From JAUZPB01 sp037140715 (GTDB lineage: Bacteria > Bacteroidota > Ignavibacteria > Ignavibacteriales > SURF-24): DNA of 7,391 nt. The position numbers and the translations under genes are program-made. The notes under the pieces were generated by a model, which saw nothing but the letters and a program-made list of their open reading frames with translations, had not been told where the DNA came from and made no database searches. Shown one piece after another: positions 1 to 6,579 of the stretch (position 1 is the stretch's first letter; the number at the start of each line of letters is the position of its first letter). The stretch covers positions 1-7,391 of the forward strand of contig JBAXDX010000112.1 in the NCBI GenBank assembly GCA_037140715.1, read 5' to 3'.

Positions 1-173
1 GCCTGCAACCGGATAATGCATTTCTTCTCTTTGAATTTCTTTACTTATTTACACAAAAATATTTACATTCCCAATCAAAACCTGTAACATGAAAATGAGG
101 CTGTAAAGCTTGGATAAAAATGTTATATTTACTCATTAGATTTCCTTAACTATAAACTAAACCGGAATAAAGC
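1..173. other. purL upstream region, mostly AT-rich non-coding
   Basis: The first 20 or so bases are more GC-rich than what follows. From about position 22 the sequence is strongly AT-rich and looks intergenic. Two weak reading possibilities touch the left edge. One is a - strand start at 21 (MHYPVAG, then off the edge) preceded by the purine-rich stretch AAAGAGAAGAA, which would be a gene divergent from purL. The other is a + strand frame open from 3 to a TGA at 90-92 that could be the tail of an upstream gene. The drop in GC near position 21 fits a gene boundary there better than a coding tail running to 92. Neither is strong enough to call as a gene. No tRNA, riboswitch or hairpin terminator was recognised. 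Confidence 0.55.
128..156 (+). promoter_or_regulatory. possible purL promoter (TTTACT - 17 bp - TATAAA)
   Basis: A -35-like TTTACT at 128-133 and a -10-like TATAAA at 151-156 are separated by 17 bp. Transcription would then begin around position 162, giving a leader of only about a dozen bases before purL. The element sits in an AT-rich region where such matches arise by chance, so this is a weak call. The 11-mer beginning at 151 recurs upstream of the 5735 gene. Confidence 0.25.
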
Positions 174-2402
174 ATGATAGAACCCGATGTTACATTGGAA
201 TCGGCCCTTGAGCACGGACTGACAAAAGATGAATTTGAAAAAGTATGTAAAATACTTGGCAGAACACCTAATTATACAGAGCTTGGCGTTGTAAGCGTAA
301 TGTGGAGCGAGCACTGCAGTTATAAAAATTCAATTGCTCTACTTAAAACGCTTCCCCGCAGCGGCGGACGTCTTTTAGTCGGCGCGGGTGAAGAAAATGC
401 AGGTCTGGTCGATATTGGCGATGGTCTGGCTGTGGCTTTTAAGATCGAAAGTCATAATCATCCCTCGGCGGTTGAACCTTATCAGGGCGCAGCAACAGGC
501 GTGGGTGGCATTCTCCGCGATATTTTTACTATGGGTGCCCGTCCAATTGCATCGCTTAATTCACTTCGCTTCGGTTCTCTCGATGAAGCAAGAACCCGTT
601 TCCTTTTTGACGGTGTAGTAAGTGGTATTGCCGACTATGGCAACTGTTTCGGAGTACCGACCGTTGCCGGCGAGGTTTATTTTGATAATGCGTATAAGGG
701 AAATCCTCTTGTTAACGCTATGGCCGTAGGAATTGTAAAAATCGGAGATGTAGCTTCCGCCACAGCAAAGGGAGAAGGGAATCCGATAATGATTGTCGGC
801 TCATCTACAGGCAGAGACGGGATACACGGGGCAACGTTTGCTTCTGAGGAAATATCTGAGAAATCCGAAGCTAAGCGGCCTTCCGTGCAGGCCGGCGATC
901 CGTTTACCGAGAAGCTGTTGCTTGAGGCAACGCTTGAAATTATCCGGGGCGGATGGCTGGTTGGCATTCAGGACATGGGAGCCGCCGGCATCTCCTGTTC
1001 GACTTCAGAGATGAGTGCAAAGGGAGAGTCGGGCATGAAGATAGACCTAAGCAGGGTTCCTTTAAGAGAAAAAGGTATGACGGCTTATGAAATTATGCTT
1101 TCTGAAAGTCAGGAAAGAATGCTTGTCTGCGTAAAGAAGGGATTTGAAGATAAGGTGAAGGCTGTCTTCGATAAGTGGGATTTAAATTGTGAAACTGTCG
1201 GCTATGTAACAAGCGACGGGCAGCTTGACATCGATTACCAGGGAGAGAATAAGGTTAAGTTCCCATCGTTTGACCTTGTGCTTGGCGGTGGCGCTCCTGT
1301 TTATATCCGCGAAACAAAAGAGCCTGAGTATCTGAAAACTACAAGAAACTTTGATTTTAGTTCTTTGCCGGAGCCTGGGAATATTCAGGAAATATTTGAG
1401 AAGATAATCTCATGCCCAAACATTGCTTCGAAGAAATGGGTTTATGAGCAATATGACTCAATGGTTCGTACAAATACGATTGTAGGCCCGGGCTGCGACT
1501 CGGCTGTAGTTTATGTAAAGGGAACCAATAAGGCTTTGGCGGTTAAGACCGACTGCAACGGTAAATATGTTTACCTTAACCCAAAGGAAGGTACAAAGAT
1601 AGCCGTTGCTGAATCAGCGCGTAATGTCGTTTGTTCCGGCGGCGTTCCTCTTGCAATTACTAACTGCCTTAATTTCGGCAATCCTTATAAGCCTGAGATA
1701 TACTGGCAATTCAAGCAGGCAATCGAAGGCATGGGCGAAGCCTGCCGATATTTTGAAACTCCGGTTACAGGGGGAAATGTAAGCTTTTATAATGAATCGC
1801 CGGAAACATCAGTTTATCCTACTCCGGTTATCGGGATGGTGGGACTAATCGAAAATCTTGAGAACATTACAACATCTTTCTTTAAAGATGAAAATGATAT
1901 TGTTTATCTTCTTGGCGAAGATAATGAAGAAATGGGCGGGAGTGAATATGTTCAGCTTATTCATAACGCAGTAACCGGGGATTGTCCTAAGATAGACCTT
2001 AAGAAAGAAAAAGACCTGCAGACAGCACTCCTGATGTTAATTGATAAGAAGCTTGTCAGGTCCGCCCATGATGTATCGGACGGAGGAATCTTAACGGCAG
2101 TTGCGGAATGCTGTATAATAAATGAAGAGAATCCTGTGGGCGCAGATGTAACTATTCCCGTCAGGACAAGAGAGGATTTCTCATTCTTTTCAGAATCACA
2201 GTCGAGAATAATTATATCCATAATTCAGGAAAATAAAGAAGCTGTTGAAGCCGGACTTAAAGTCGCAAACATTCCTTTTATGTTGCTTGGCAAAACGGGC
2301 GGAGCTTCTCTAAAGGTTAACGGCAGGTATGAATTTGAACTGAATAAATTATCAGACCTCTATTTTAATTCAATATCGAAGATAATGAATGTTATTCTCT
2401 GA
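174..2402 (+). CDS. purL: phosphoribosylformylglycinamidine synthase subunit PurL (FGAM synthase II)
   Basis: PurL catalyses the fourth step of de novo purine synthesis in the cytoplasm: ATP-dependent conversion of formylglycinamide ribonucleotide to its amidine (FGAM), using ammonia supplied by the PurQ glutaminase, usually with PurS. At 742 aa it matches the short PurL type that works with separate PurS and PurQ, not the roughly 1,200-1,300 aa fused type. Visible family signatures are the SEHCSYK motif with the expected active-site His47, ESHNHPS at 92-98 followed by the glycine-rich stretch with EPYQGAATG, the DMGAAGISCS block from 267, VRTNTIVGPGCDSAV near the start of the second half, GGNVSF at 533-538 and AHDVSDGG at 631-638. 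The two halves show the internal duplication typical of AIR-synthase-related domains. The ATG at 174 is preceded by a minimal GGA core 7 nt upstream, and no better start is seen. It appears intact. purS and purQ are not in the window. The downstream membrane protein gene overlaps its 3' end. Confidence 0.97.
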   Translation: MIEPDVTLESALEHGLTKDEFEKVCKILGRTPNYTELGVVSVMWSEHCSYKNSIALLKTLPRSGGRLLVGAGEENAGLVDIGDGLAVAFKIESHNHPSAVEPYQGAATGVGGILRDIFTMGARPIASLNSLRFGSLDEARTRFLFDGVVSGIADYGNCFGVPTVAGEVYFDNAYKGNPLVNAMAVGIVKIGDVASATAKGEGNPIMIVGSSTGRDGIHGATFASEEISEKSEAKRPSVQAGDPFTEKLLLEATLEIIRGGWLVGIQDMGAAGISCSTSEMSAKGESGMKIDLSRVPLREKGMTAYEIMLSESQERMLVCVKKGFEDKVKAVFDKWDLNCETVGYVTSDGQLDIDYQGENKVKFPSFDLVLGGGAPVYIRETKEPEYLKTTRNFDFSSLPEPGNIQEIFEKIISCPNIASKKWVYEQYDSMVRTNTIVGPGCDSAVVYVKGTNKALAVKTDCNGKYVYLNPKEGTKIAVAESARNVVCSGGVPLAITNCLNFGNPYKPEIYWQFKQAIEGMGEACRYFETPVTGGNVSFYNESPETSVYPTPVIGMVGLIENLENITTSFFKDENDIVYLLGEDNEEMGGSEYVQLIHNAVTGDCPKIDLKKEKDLQTALLMLIDKKLVRSAHDVSDGGILTAVAECCIINEENPVGADVTIPVRTREDFSFFSESQSRIIISIIQENKEAVEAGLKVANIPFMLLGKTGGASLKVNGRYEFELNKLSDLYFNSISKIMNVIL

Positions 2403-3351
2403 GCATATAAATAAAATAAAGTCAGTTTTATTACACCCAAGACATCACCGGGTCAGATCGTTTGCCAGACATTACATCGGCGGACTATATGAAAGGATGG
2501 ATGAACATCATATATTCCTTTATGGGGGCGGACTGGCTTTCTCGCTGTTTGTCTGTATTGTACCTTTTCTTCTTATCTTAATTTCCGTACTCGGCAGCAT
2601 ACTGGAGTTCAGTTCAGTTAAGGATCAGATAATGACCTTTATCGACACAGTTGTACCATACGAAGAATATGCCAGTTATGCCAAAGAGATTGTCTTCTCA
2701 CGCATCCAGGAAGTGGTTGAATATAAAAGCGCCGCCGGATATATCGGAGCTTTCGGTTTATTCTTTGCGGCGAGCGGTTTGTTCAGCAGTATGCGGACTA
2801 TACTTAACAAGGTTTTTACATATCACAAAAGAGAAGAGAAAAGCGCGATAATAGGCAAACTGCGCGATTTTGCTATGGTGATTATTATAATTGTGCTGGT
2901 TATGATATCCACGTTCTTACTGCCCGCCATTGATATTATAAAAAACTACACGATAAATATCCCGTTCTTAAGTTTTATTAAACTTGGAGTTCTTGAGCAT
3001 CTGATGATTTCATCTGTCTCCTTTTTAATCATCTTCATTACTTTTCTTACTTTCTATTCATTAATCCCTTATACAATGCTGGGCAATAAAGTCAAATCTG
3101 TCAGCGCTTTATCTGCTGCTCTGCTCTGGGAACTGGCGAAGAGGGCATTTGGATATTATATAGGTCATATATCTTCCATGAATAAAATCTACGGGACTTA
3201 CGCTCTGCTTGTAGTGCTTGGATTCTGGGTTTATTATTCCTGCATAATTTTTATTATTGGTGCGGAGATAGGTCAGCTTTTTCGTGAAAGGGTTGAAAAG
3301 AGCGCGGACGATAGCGATAAAGATAAGATAATGCCGGAATCTTTATCATAA
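2389..3351 (+). CDS. YihY/BrkB-family inner-membrane protein
   Basis: This is a 320-aa polytopic membrane protein of the YihY/virulence factor BrkB family, often misnamed 'ribonuclease BN'. Its substrate or transport role is not established. Six hydrophobic segments are visible at roughly residues 43-70, 115-134, 161-183, 205-226, 238-258 and 268-295. Family-like stretches include GGGLAFSLFVCIVPFLL in helix 1, the AASGLFSSMRTILNKVF block at about 127-143, SLIPYT at 224-229, and KIYGTYALLVVLGFWVYYS in helix 6. The N-terminal basic amphipathic stretch is usual for the family, and the C-terminus is charged. The chosen ATG at 2389 lies inside the last codons of purL, giving a 14-nt overlap and probable translational coupling. 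No clear Shine-Dalgarno site precedes it. The next in-frame Met (residue 37, at 2497) directly precedes helix 1 and would remove the N-terminal cytoplasmic segment, so it is less likely. Confidence 0.9.
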   Translation: MLFSEHINKIKSVLLHPRHHRVRSFARHYIGGLYERMDEHHIFLYGGGLAFSLFVCIVPFLLILISVLGSILEFSSVKDQIMTFIDTVVPYEEYASYAKEIVFSRIQEVVEYKSAAGYIGAFGLFFAASGLFSSMRTILNKVFTYHKREEKSAIIGKLRDFAMVIIIIVLVMISTFLLPAIDIIKNYTINIPFLSFIKLGVLEHLMISSVSFLIIFITFLTFYSLIPYTMLGNKVKSVSALSAALLWELAKRAFGYYIGHISSMNKIYGTYALLVVLGFWVYYSCIIFIIGAEIGQLFRERVEKSADDSDKDKIMPESLS

Positions 3352-3410
3352 TACCCGGGTAAGGAGAGTATAATCAGGACTATGAACAGATTATTAATGA
3401 GAGAGAGGGT
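3352..3410. other. short convergent junction without a clear terminator
   Basis: This 59-bp gap lies between the 3' ends of the BrkB-family gene (+) and the outer-membrane protein gene (-). It contains a perfect 10-bp palindrome, TACCCGGGTA, at 3352-3361 and purine-rich GA tracts (for example 3399-3409). The palindrome has no loop and no following T-run, so it does not look like an intrinsic terminator for either strand. I see no other hairpin here. Confidence 0.6.
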
Positions 3411-4547
3411 TTAATACAGGTTGTAGGACAGAGTTACGCTCGTGGATAATCTCTTGGGTGAACGGGCGAGTTTTTCGTAAGCTGCATTTATGCCTAAATA
3501 TATATTATTCTCAACATAGAACAGGAATGAAAGATTAATCAGATTGTCCACGTATGATGCGCCTGCGTCTGGCTTTAATATGCCGAAGCGGTAACCCGCG
3601 AGAAGATTTATCCGGTTGCTTAATTCAAAAATAAAGTCCACGCTGGTTGTTGCCAGAATCTGACGGACAAACAAAGTATCAATTGGTGTAGAAATTTCTC
3701 CGTTAATATTTATCTGAGTTGACCAGTTAAACGGGAACGAGTATCTGCCTGTAACTGCAAGATTAGGCGAACCGGTCGATGATGTGTCGCGCGCGGTTAT
3801 AGGGAATAAAGCTCCCGCCGATATATCCCAGCCATAATAACGTTCGTTTACCTTCTCATTTATTCCGAATAAAACCTGGCGCATTCTAAGGATTCCGATT
3901 GAGCCGACATAAGATCCTTTAAGCGAACCGGACGATATCATCTCCCGCTCGATGTCATTAAACCACTGCGTCTCATAAACGCCGGCTCCGTAGAGGTTAA
4001 TATATTCCTCCTGTCGCTCAATGATATTTGCAATCTTTATAAGGGCTTCTTTAGTAAAGCGGCCTTTTGTTAATCTTTCCTCCACGAAATGCTCTTCAAT
4101 TCTAACAGCTTTGGCAAGCGCCGTAGCATTGATGTAACGTCCGTAGCCTGCGCCGACAGTAAAGTCTGAGGCAATGCGGGTATAGTCGATGGCTCTTTCA
4201 GTTCTTAATCTTGAAAAGCCAAACCAGTCATTACGATCCCAGATATATTTTCTAATGCTGCCGTCAAACTTAATGTCATAGTTTTTCTTTCCTGCATCAA
4301 CCGCGCCTGTTGCGTCAATGTTAATGAACCATGCGAATGGCAACGATGTATAAAACTTTCTATAAACTACCGTAGCGGTTGCTGTGTTGCCTGAAATGCT
4401 GTCGCCAACCTGCGACCAGTTCCAGAAACCATTTGCGCGGAATGTCGTGGCTTTACTAACCGGCACCTTATAATCTGTAACGCTGACTTCCTGAGCTGTT
4501 AAAGGTGCGCAGGAAAGAATAAATAATAGAAGTAGAAGTTTGTGCAT
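3411..4547 (-). CDS. predicted outer-membrane beta-barrel protein of unknown function
   Basis: I do not recognise a named family. With the chosen start the product is 378 aa. It opens with a typical signal peptide (MHK, then LLLLLFILS), with likely signal peptidase I cleavage after LTA at residue 18, before QEV. After residue 30 there are many alternating hydrophobic/polar stretches with aromatic residues. The protein ends in TLSYNLY, an aromatic C-terminus typical of barrel proteins folded by the BAM complex. In the middle, about residues 140-210, lies a charged region that looks alpha-helical (EEHFVEERL, IANIIERQEEY, WFNDIEREM), unlike a simple barrel. The open frame extends to a TTG at 4604, but the ATG at 4547 has AGGA 6 nt upstream and begins the signal peptide directly. 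An ATG at 4553 has AGGA too close. It follows the Yip1 gene by 46 nt on the same strand, suggesting co-transcription. A porin, transporter or structural barrel role is possible. Confidence 0.75.
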   Translation of the reverse strand: MHKLLLLLFILSCAPLTAQEVSVTDYKVPVSKATTFRANGFWNWSQVGDSISGNTATATVVYRKFYTSLPFAWFINIDATGAVDAGKKNYDIKFDGSIRKYIWDRNDWFGFSRLRTERAIDYTRIASDFTVGAGYGRYINATALAKAVRIEEHFVEERLTKGRFTKEALIKIANIIERQEEYINLYGAGVYETQWFNDIEREMISSGSLKGSYVGSIGILRMRQVLFGINEKVNERYYGWDISAGALFPITARDTSSTGSPNLAVTGRYSFPFNWSTQININGEISTPIDTLFVRQILATTSVDFIFELSNRINLLAGYRFGILKPDAGASYVDNLINLSFLFYVENNIYLGINAAYEKLARSPKRLSTSVTLSYNLY

Positions 4548-4555
4548 ATACATTC

Positions 4556-4559
4556 CTGA
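4556..4559 (-). promoter_or_regulatory. ribosome binding site deciding the outer-membrane protein start
   Basis: On the - strand, AGGA lies 6 nt upstream of the ATG at 4547 and only 1-2 nt from the ATG at 4553. This spacing favours 4547 as the true start and argues against the upstream TTG at 4604. Confidence 0.55.
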
Positions 4560-4593
4560 ATACCGGACAATTAGCGTTATAATATAAATCCTG

Positions 4594-5403
4594 TTACATT
4601 GCAAGGAAACTAAGCATTGGAACGGCAGAAGCTATGAAAAAAGTAATCATACCCCATGCAATCCAGATAGCAAACATCACAGCAATATATTTATTAACTG
4701 AATCTGCCCTGAACATTTTAGCAAAGCCAATACCTGTAACAGCCAGTGACCAGATTATCATTACGTCCAGTTTCCTTAAAATAAAACCTGTAAGCGTAGC
4801 CACATCCTTTCCCATGAAAGCTGCCACACTTGTACCGGAAACGAAGCGTTCCAAAATAAGCGAAGTTATTGTCATGATTAAAATAGCAATAATACCAATA
4901 TAATAAGGAAGTCCGCTGGCGACCATTGCCGACTGATAACTGCCATCATCTCCGAAAACAAACCTGACGAAAAGAAAGTAAACTCCCGAAATAATAAAGA
5001 ATGTAATAAAGACAACAAATATGGTAGAAACAATCTGACTAACCCTTGCTCCGATACCCGCGCTTGCATCAATTCTCTCTTTTATCTTATCAGTCTGTTC
5101 ATTGGCCTGTTCGCGGGACATTTGTCCTTTTTCAACCATGCTGTTAAAGTTCTTTTCAAGCTGCGCCATTTGTTTTTGTAATACTTCATACCTGATATTT
5201 GGATTATTCATAATAACGAAGTTTGAGATAACAGCAAACAGTATTGTTATTATAATCGGCATAATCCAGTCTATCCCGCGCGGAGGATATCTTGCAATAT
5301 TTTCAAATGTTTTAACCGGACTGACAATAATACCAATTATCTTATCGGTATGGCTTAGCTCTTCTTCAGTCAGGCCAGTTGAATTATCGGGTGAAGTAAT
5401 CAT
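4594..5403 (-). CDS. Yip1-domain integral membrane protein
   Basis: This is a 269-aa membrane protein resembling the bacterial YIP1 family (Yip1 domain). The biochemical role of bacterial members is unknown; eukaryotic Yip1 relatives act in membrane traffic. The N-terminal segment SPVKTFENIARYP (residues 28-40) is the typical lead-in to helix 1. Five hydrophobic segments follow, at about 44-66, 121-148, 160-184, 212-231 and 239-265. Between helices 1 and 2 lies a charged, glutamine/glutamate/lysine-rich stretch (about 72-112) that could form an amphipathic or coiled-coil loop. A GGAG sits 10 nt upstream of the ATG at 5403, which is the only good start. It is read first in a two-gene unit with the outer-membrane protein gene, suggesting a linked role in the envelope. 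It is transcribed away from the DUF4905-AMMECR1 operon. Confidence 0.82.
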   Translation of the reverse strand: MITSPDNSTGLTEEELSHTDKIIGIIVSPVKTFENIARYPPRGIDWIMPIIITILFAVISNFVIMNNPNIRYEVLQKQMAQLEKNFNSMVEKGQMSREQANEQTDKIKERIDASAGIGARVSQIVSTIFVVFITFFIISGVYFLFVRFVFGDDGSYQSAMVASGLPYYIGIIAILIMTITSLILERFVSGTSVAAFMGKDVATLTGFILRKLDVMIIWSLAVTGIGFAKMFRADSVNKYIAVMFAIWIAWGMITFFIASAVPMLSFLAM

Positions 5404-5463
5404 CTTCGGAGGTCTCCATTATTTTAGTTATCTGTTTTATTAGCGACTGAATGAAAACATAAT

Positions 5464-5469
5464 ATTATA
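5464..5469 (-). promoter_or_regulatory. possible -10 element for the Yip1 gene
   Basis: A perfect TATAAT on the - strand lies about 60 nt upstream of the Yip1 start. No good -35 hexamer is found at the usual distance, and the region is AT-rich, so the match may be chance. Confidence 0.25.
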
Positions 5470-5599
5470 AAGTAACACTTTTAATTTAATGAAAAATATT
5501 TCAAAATAAACATATATATTTACGACTGAAATAAATTTAATGTAATAACTCATGCTATCAAACATGTCAGAATTATGGTTCTTATGACTAAATGATTAA

Positions 5600-5661
5600 C
5601 TATGATTCATTTCATTCTGATTGCGTTATCATATAAACTAAAAGAATCACACAAATCATAG
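5600..5661. repeat. inverted repeat CTATGATT ... AATCATAG flanking a possible promoter
   Basis: The 8-bp arms at 5600-5607 and 5654-5661 are perfect complements separated by 46 bp. A second, shorter pair lies nested inside: TGATT at 5618-5622 and AATCA at 5645-5649. The arms could be two half-sites or operators for a regulator, or chance in AT-rich DNA. The spacing is too wide for a terminator-like hairpin. Confidence 0.3.
5632..5642 (+). promoter_or_regulatory. possible -10 region for the DUF4905-AMMECR1-MEMO operon
   Basis: TATAAACTAAA here is identical to the 11-mer at 151-161 upstream of purL. A TTTCAT at 5610-5615 lies 16 bp upstream but is a poor -35 match. Transcription would begin about 90 nt before the first gene. 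The element sits between the arms of the 5600-5661 inverted repeat. Confidence 0.28.
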
Positions 5662-5734
5662 CCCAGGATGAATTTTATGTAAAATGAGTTAATAACACTT
5701 ATGCAATGATTGGAAGATAAAGGAAGAAATAAAA

Positions 5735-6568
5735 ATGACTGTTACACATAGATACACCTACACGAATAACCGTCAGCTGTGGCGGCTGCTCTTGTCGGAT
5801 ACTAATAAGCTAATCGTTGAAGACCGCGATACTGAACAGAAACAGGTGTACTTTAACTGCCTCGATGCCGCAACCGGCAAGGATATTTTTCGTAATTATC
5901 AGCTTAAAGAAACATTCTGGGTGGGGATCGAGGTTATTTATAAGGATATTATATATTTCCATAAGTTTGTTAAACCTGATATGCCGGAGCATAAACATGT
6001 TATAGCTCTCGATATCAAAACGCAGCAAGTACTCTGGGAGAATGACAGGTATTCTTTCCTGTTCATTTATGATGATAAGGTCTGTATGTTCCGCTCCGAA
6101 TTCAATGGCAAAAGTTATTTCGCTTTTGATTATCTTACAGGCGAACTTGTTGAAGAGCTTGGCAATGACCCGATGGAAATTGATATACTTCAAAGAAATT
6201 CGCAGAGCGCCGACCAGTACAAGGACTATTTATTCCCCGATAGATTTCATGACGGCGTTGCACTTGATAAGGCTGCGAAGTCAATAATTCACAGTTATTC
6301 CGATGGCTTTGAAATAGCCGGCAGTCTCGAATATGCAATTTATCAGGAACTGCTGATGTTTAACTATTATACAAAGATTTCGAAAGGAAATCTCATTAAC
6401 CGGTTTATCGCGTATGACTTACATAAGAATAAAAAGGTTTTTGAGCATATTCTTAACTCGGAGGCAAAAGCTTTTGTCCCCGACTCGTTTTTCATGAAAG
6501 ATAATCTGGTGTTTATTCTAAAAGAGAAAACTAATCTGCTTGTTTATTCGATTGAACAAGAGCAATAA
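5735..6568 (+). CDS. DUF4905-like protein, first gene of the AMMECR1-MEMO operon
   Basis: This 277-aa protein has no signal peptide or membrane helix, so it is predicted to be cytoplasmic. From memory its N-terminal pattern (LWRLLLSD, then EDRD, then NCLDAATGK) resembles the Bacteroidota family DUF4905, whose function is unknown. Short repeats with the feel of PQQ-like or beta-propeller blades recur: FNCLDAATGKDIF (40-52), IALDIKTQQVLWE (90-102), FAFDYLTGELVEE (129-141) and FIAYDLHKNKKVFE (224-237). A compact propeller-like or binding fold is therefore plausible, but no catalytic motif is visible. GGA lies about 10 nt upstream of the ATG. Only 11 nt separate its stop from the AMMECR1 start, and the AMMECR1 ribosome binding site overlaps its stop codon, so the two are probably co-translated. 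The link to AMMECR1 function is inferred from this arrangement alone. Confidence 0.75.
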   Translation: MTVTHRYTYTNNRQLWRLLLSDTNKLIVEDRDTEQKQVYFNCLDAATGKDIFRNYQLKETFWVGIEVIYKDIIYFHKFVKPDMPEHKHVIALDIKTQQVLWENDRYSFLFIYDDKVCMFRSEFNGKSYFAFDYLTGELVEELGNDPMEIDILQRNSQSADQYKDYLFPDRFHDGVALDKAAKSIIHSYSDGFEIAGSLEYAIYQELLMFNYYTKISKGNLINRFIAYDLHKNKKVFEHILNSEAKAFVPDSFFMKDNLVFILKEKTNLLVYSIEQEQ

Positions 6569-6572
6569 GGAG
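6567..6572 (+). promoter_or_regulatory. AAGGAG ribosome binding site of AMMECR1
   Basis: A strong AAGGAG ends 7 nt before the ATG at 6580 and overlaps the TAA stop (6566-6568) of the preceding gene. This arrangement supports translational coupling. Confidence 0.8.
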
Positions 6573-6579
6573 TTTAATT

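Larger units (their letters stand above)
5404..5734. other. AT-rich divergent intergenic region
   Basis: This 331-bp gap separates the divergent Yip1 and DUF4905-like genes and must hold promoters for both. It is very AT-rich and contains no convincing open frame on either strand. It includes a - strand TATAAT (5464-5469), a + strand TATAAACTA (5632-5640), an 8-bp inverted repeat CTATGATT/AATCATAG (5600-5607 and 5654-5661), and a compact dyad ATTTTA-TG-TAAAAT (5672-5685). No RNA gene was recognised. Confidence 0.7.

Noticed and set aside
1..21. - strand start at 21 (MHYPVAG) as a gene divergent from purL
   Set aside because: Only seven codons are visible. The purine-rich leader and GC shift are suggestive, but not enough for a gene call.
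3..92. + strand frame ending at TGA 90-92 as the tail of an upstream gene
   Set aside because: It is mostly very AT-rich sequence unlike the coding regions here, and the translation is low-complexity and hydrophobic. It cannot be excluded, since the left edge is cut.
677..967. Open frames on the opposite strand or in other frames within purL, Yip1, DUF4905-like and AMMECR1 genes
   Set aside because: They lie wholly inside genes with strong family matches or clear coding character, and their translations show no recognisable domain.
3352..3361. TACCCGGGTA palindrome as a terminator
   Set aside because: It has no loop and no T-run on either side, and is too short for a stable terminator stem.
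3382..3414. Ten-codon open frame (MNRLLMRERV) after an AAGGAG at 3361
   Set aside because: It is very short, the AAGGAG is too far from the ATG, and it runs into the opposite gene's end. No support beyond chance.
4509..4511. Cys13 of the outer-membrane protein as a lipoprotein cleavage site (ILSC)
   Set aside because: Leu at -2 and Ile at -3 fit the lipobox poorly, and the LTA-QEV site a few residues later is a standard signal peptidase I site for a barrel protein.
4548..4604. TTG start extending the outer-membrane protein gene upstream by 19 codons
   Set aside because: It would overlap the Yip1 stop region and place a polar stretch before the signal peptide, while ATG 4547 has AGGA at ideal spacing.
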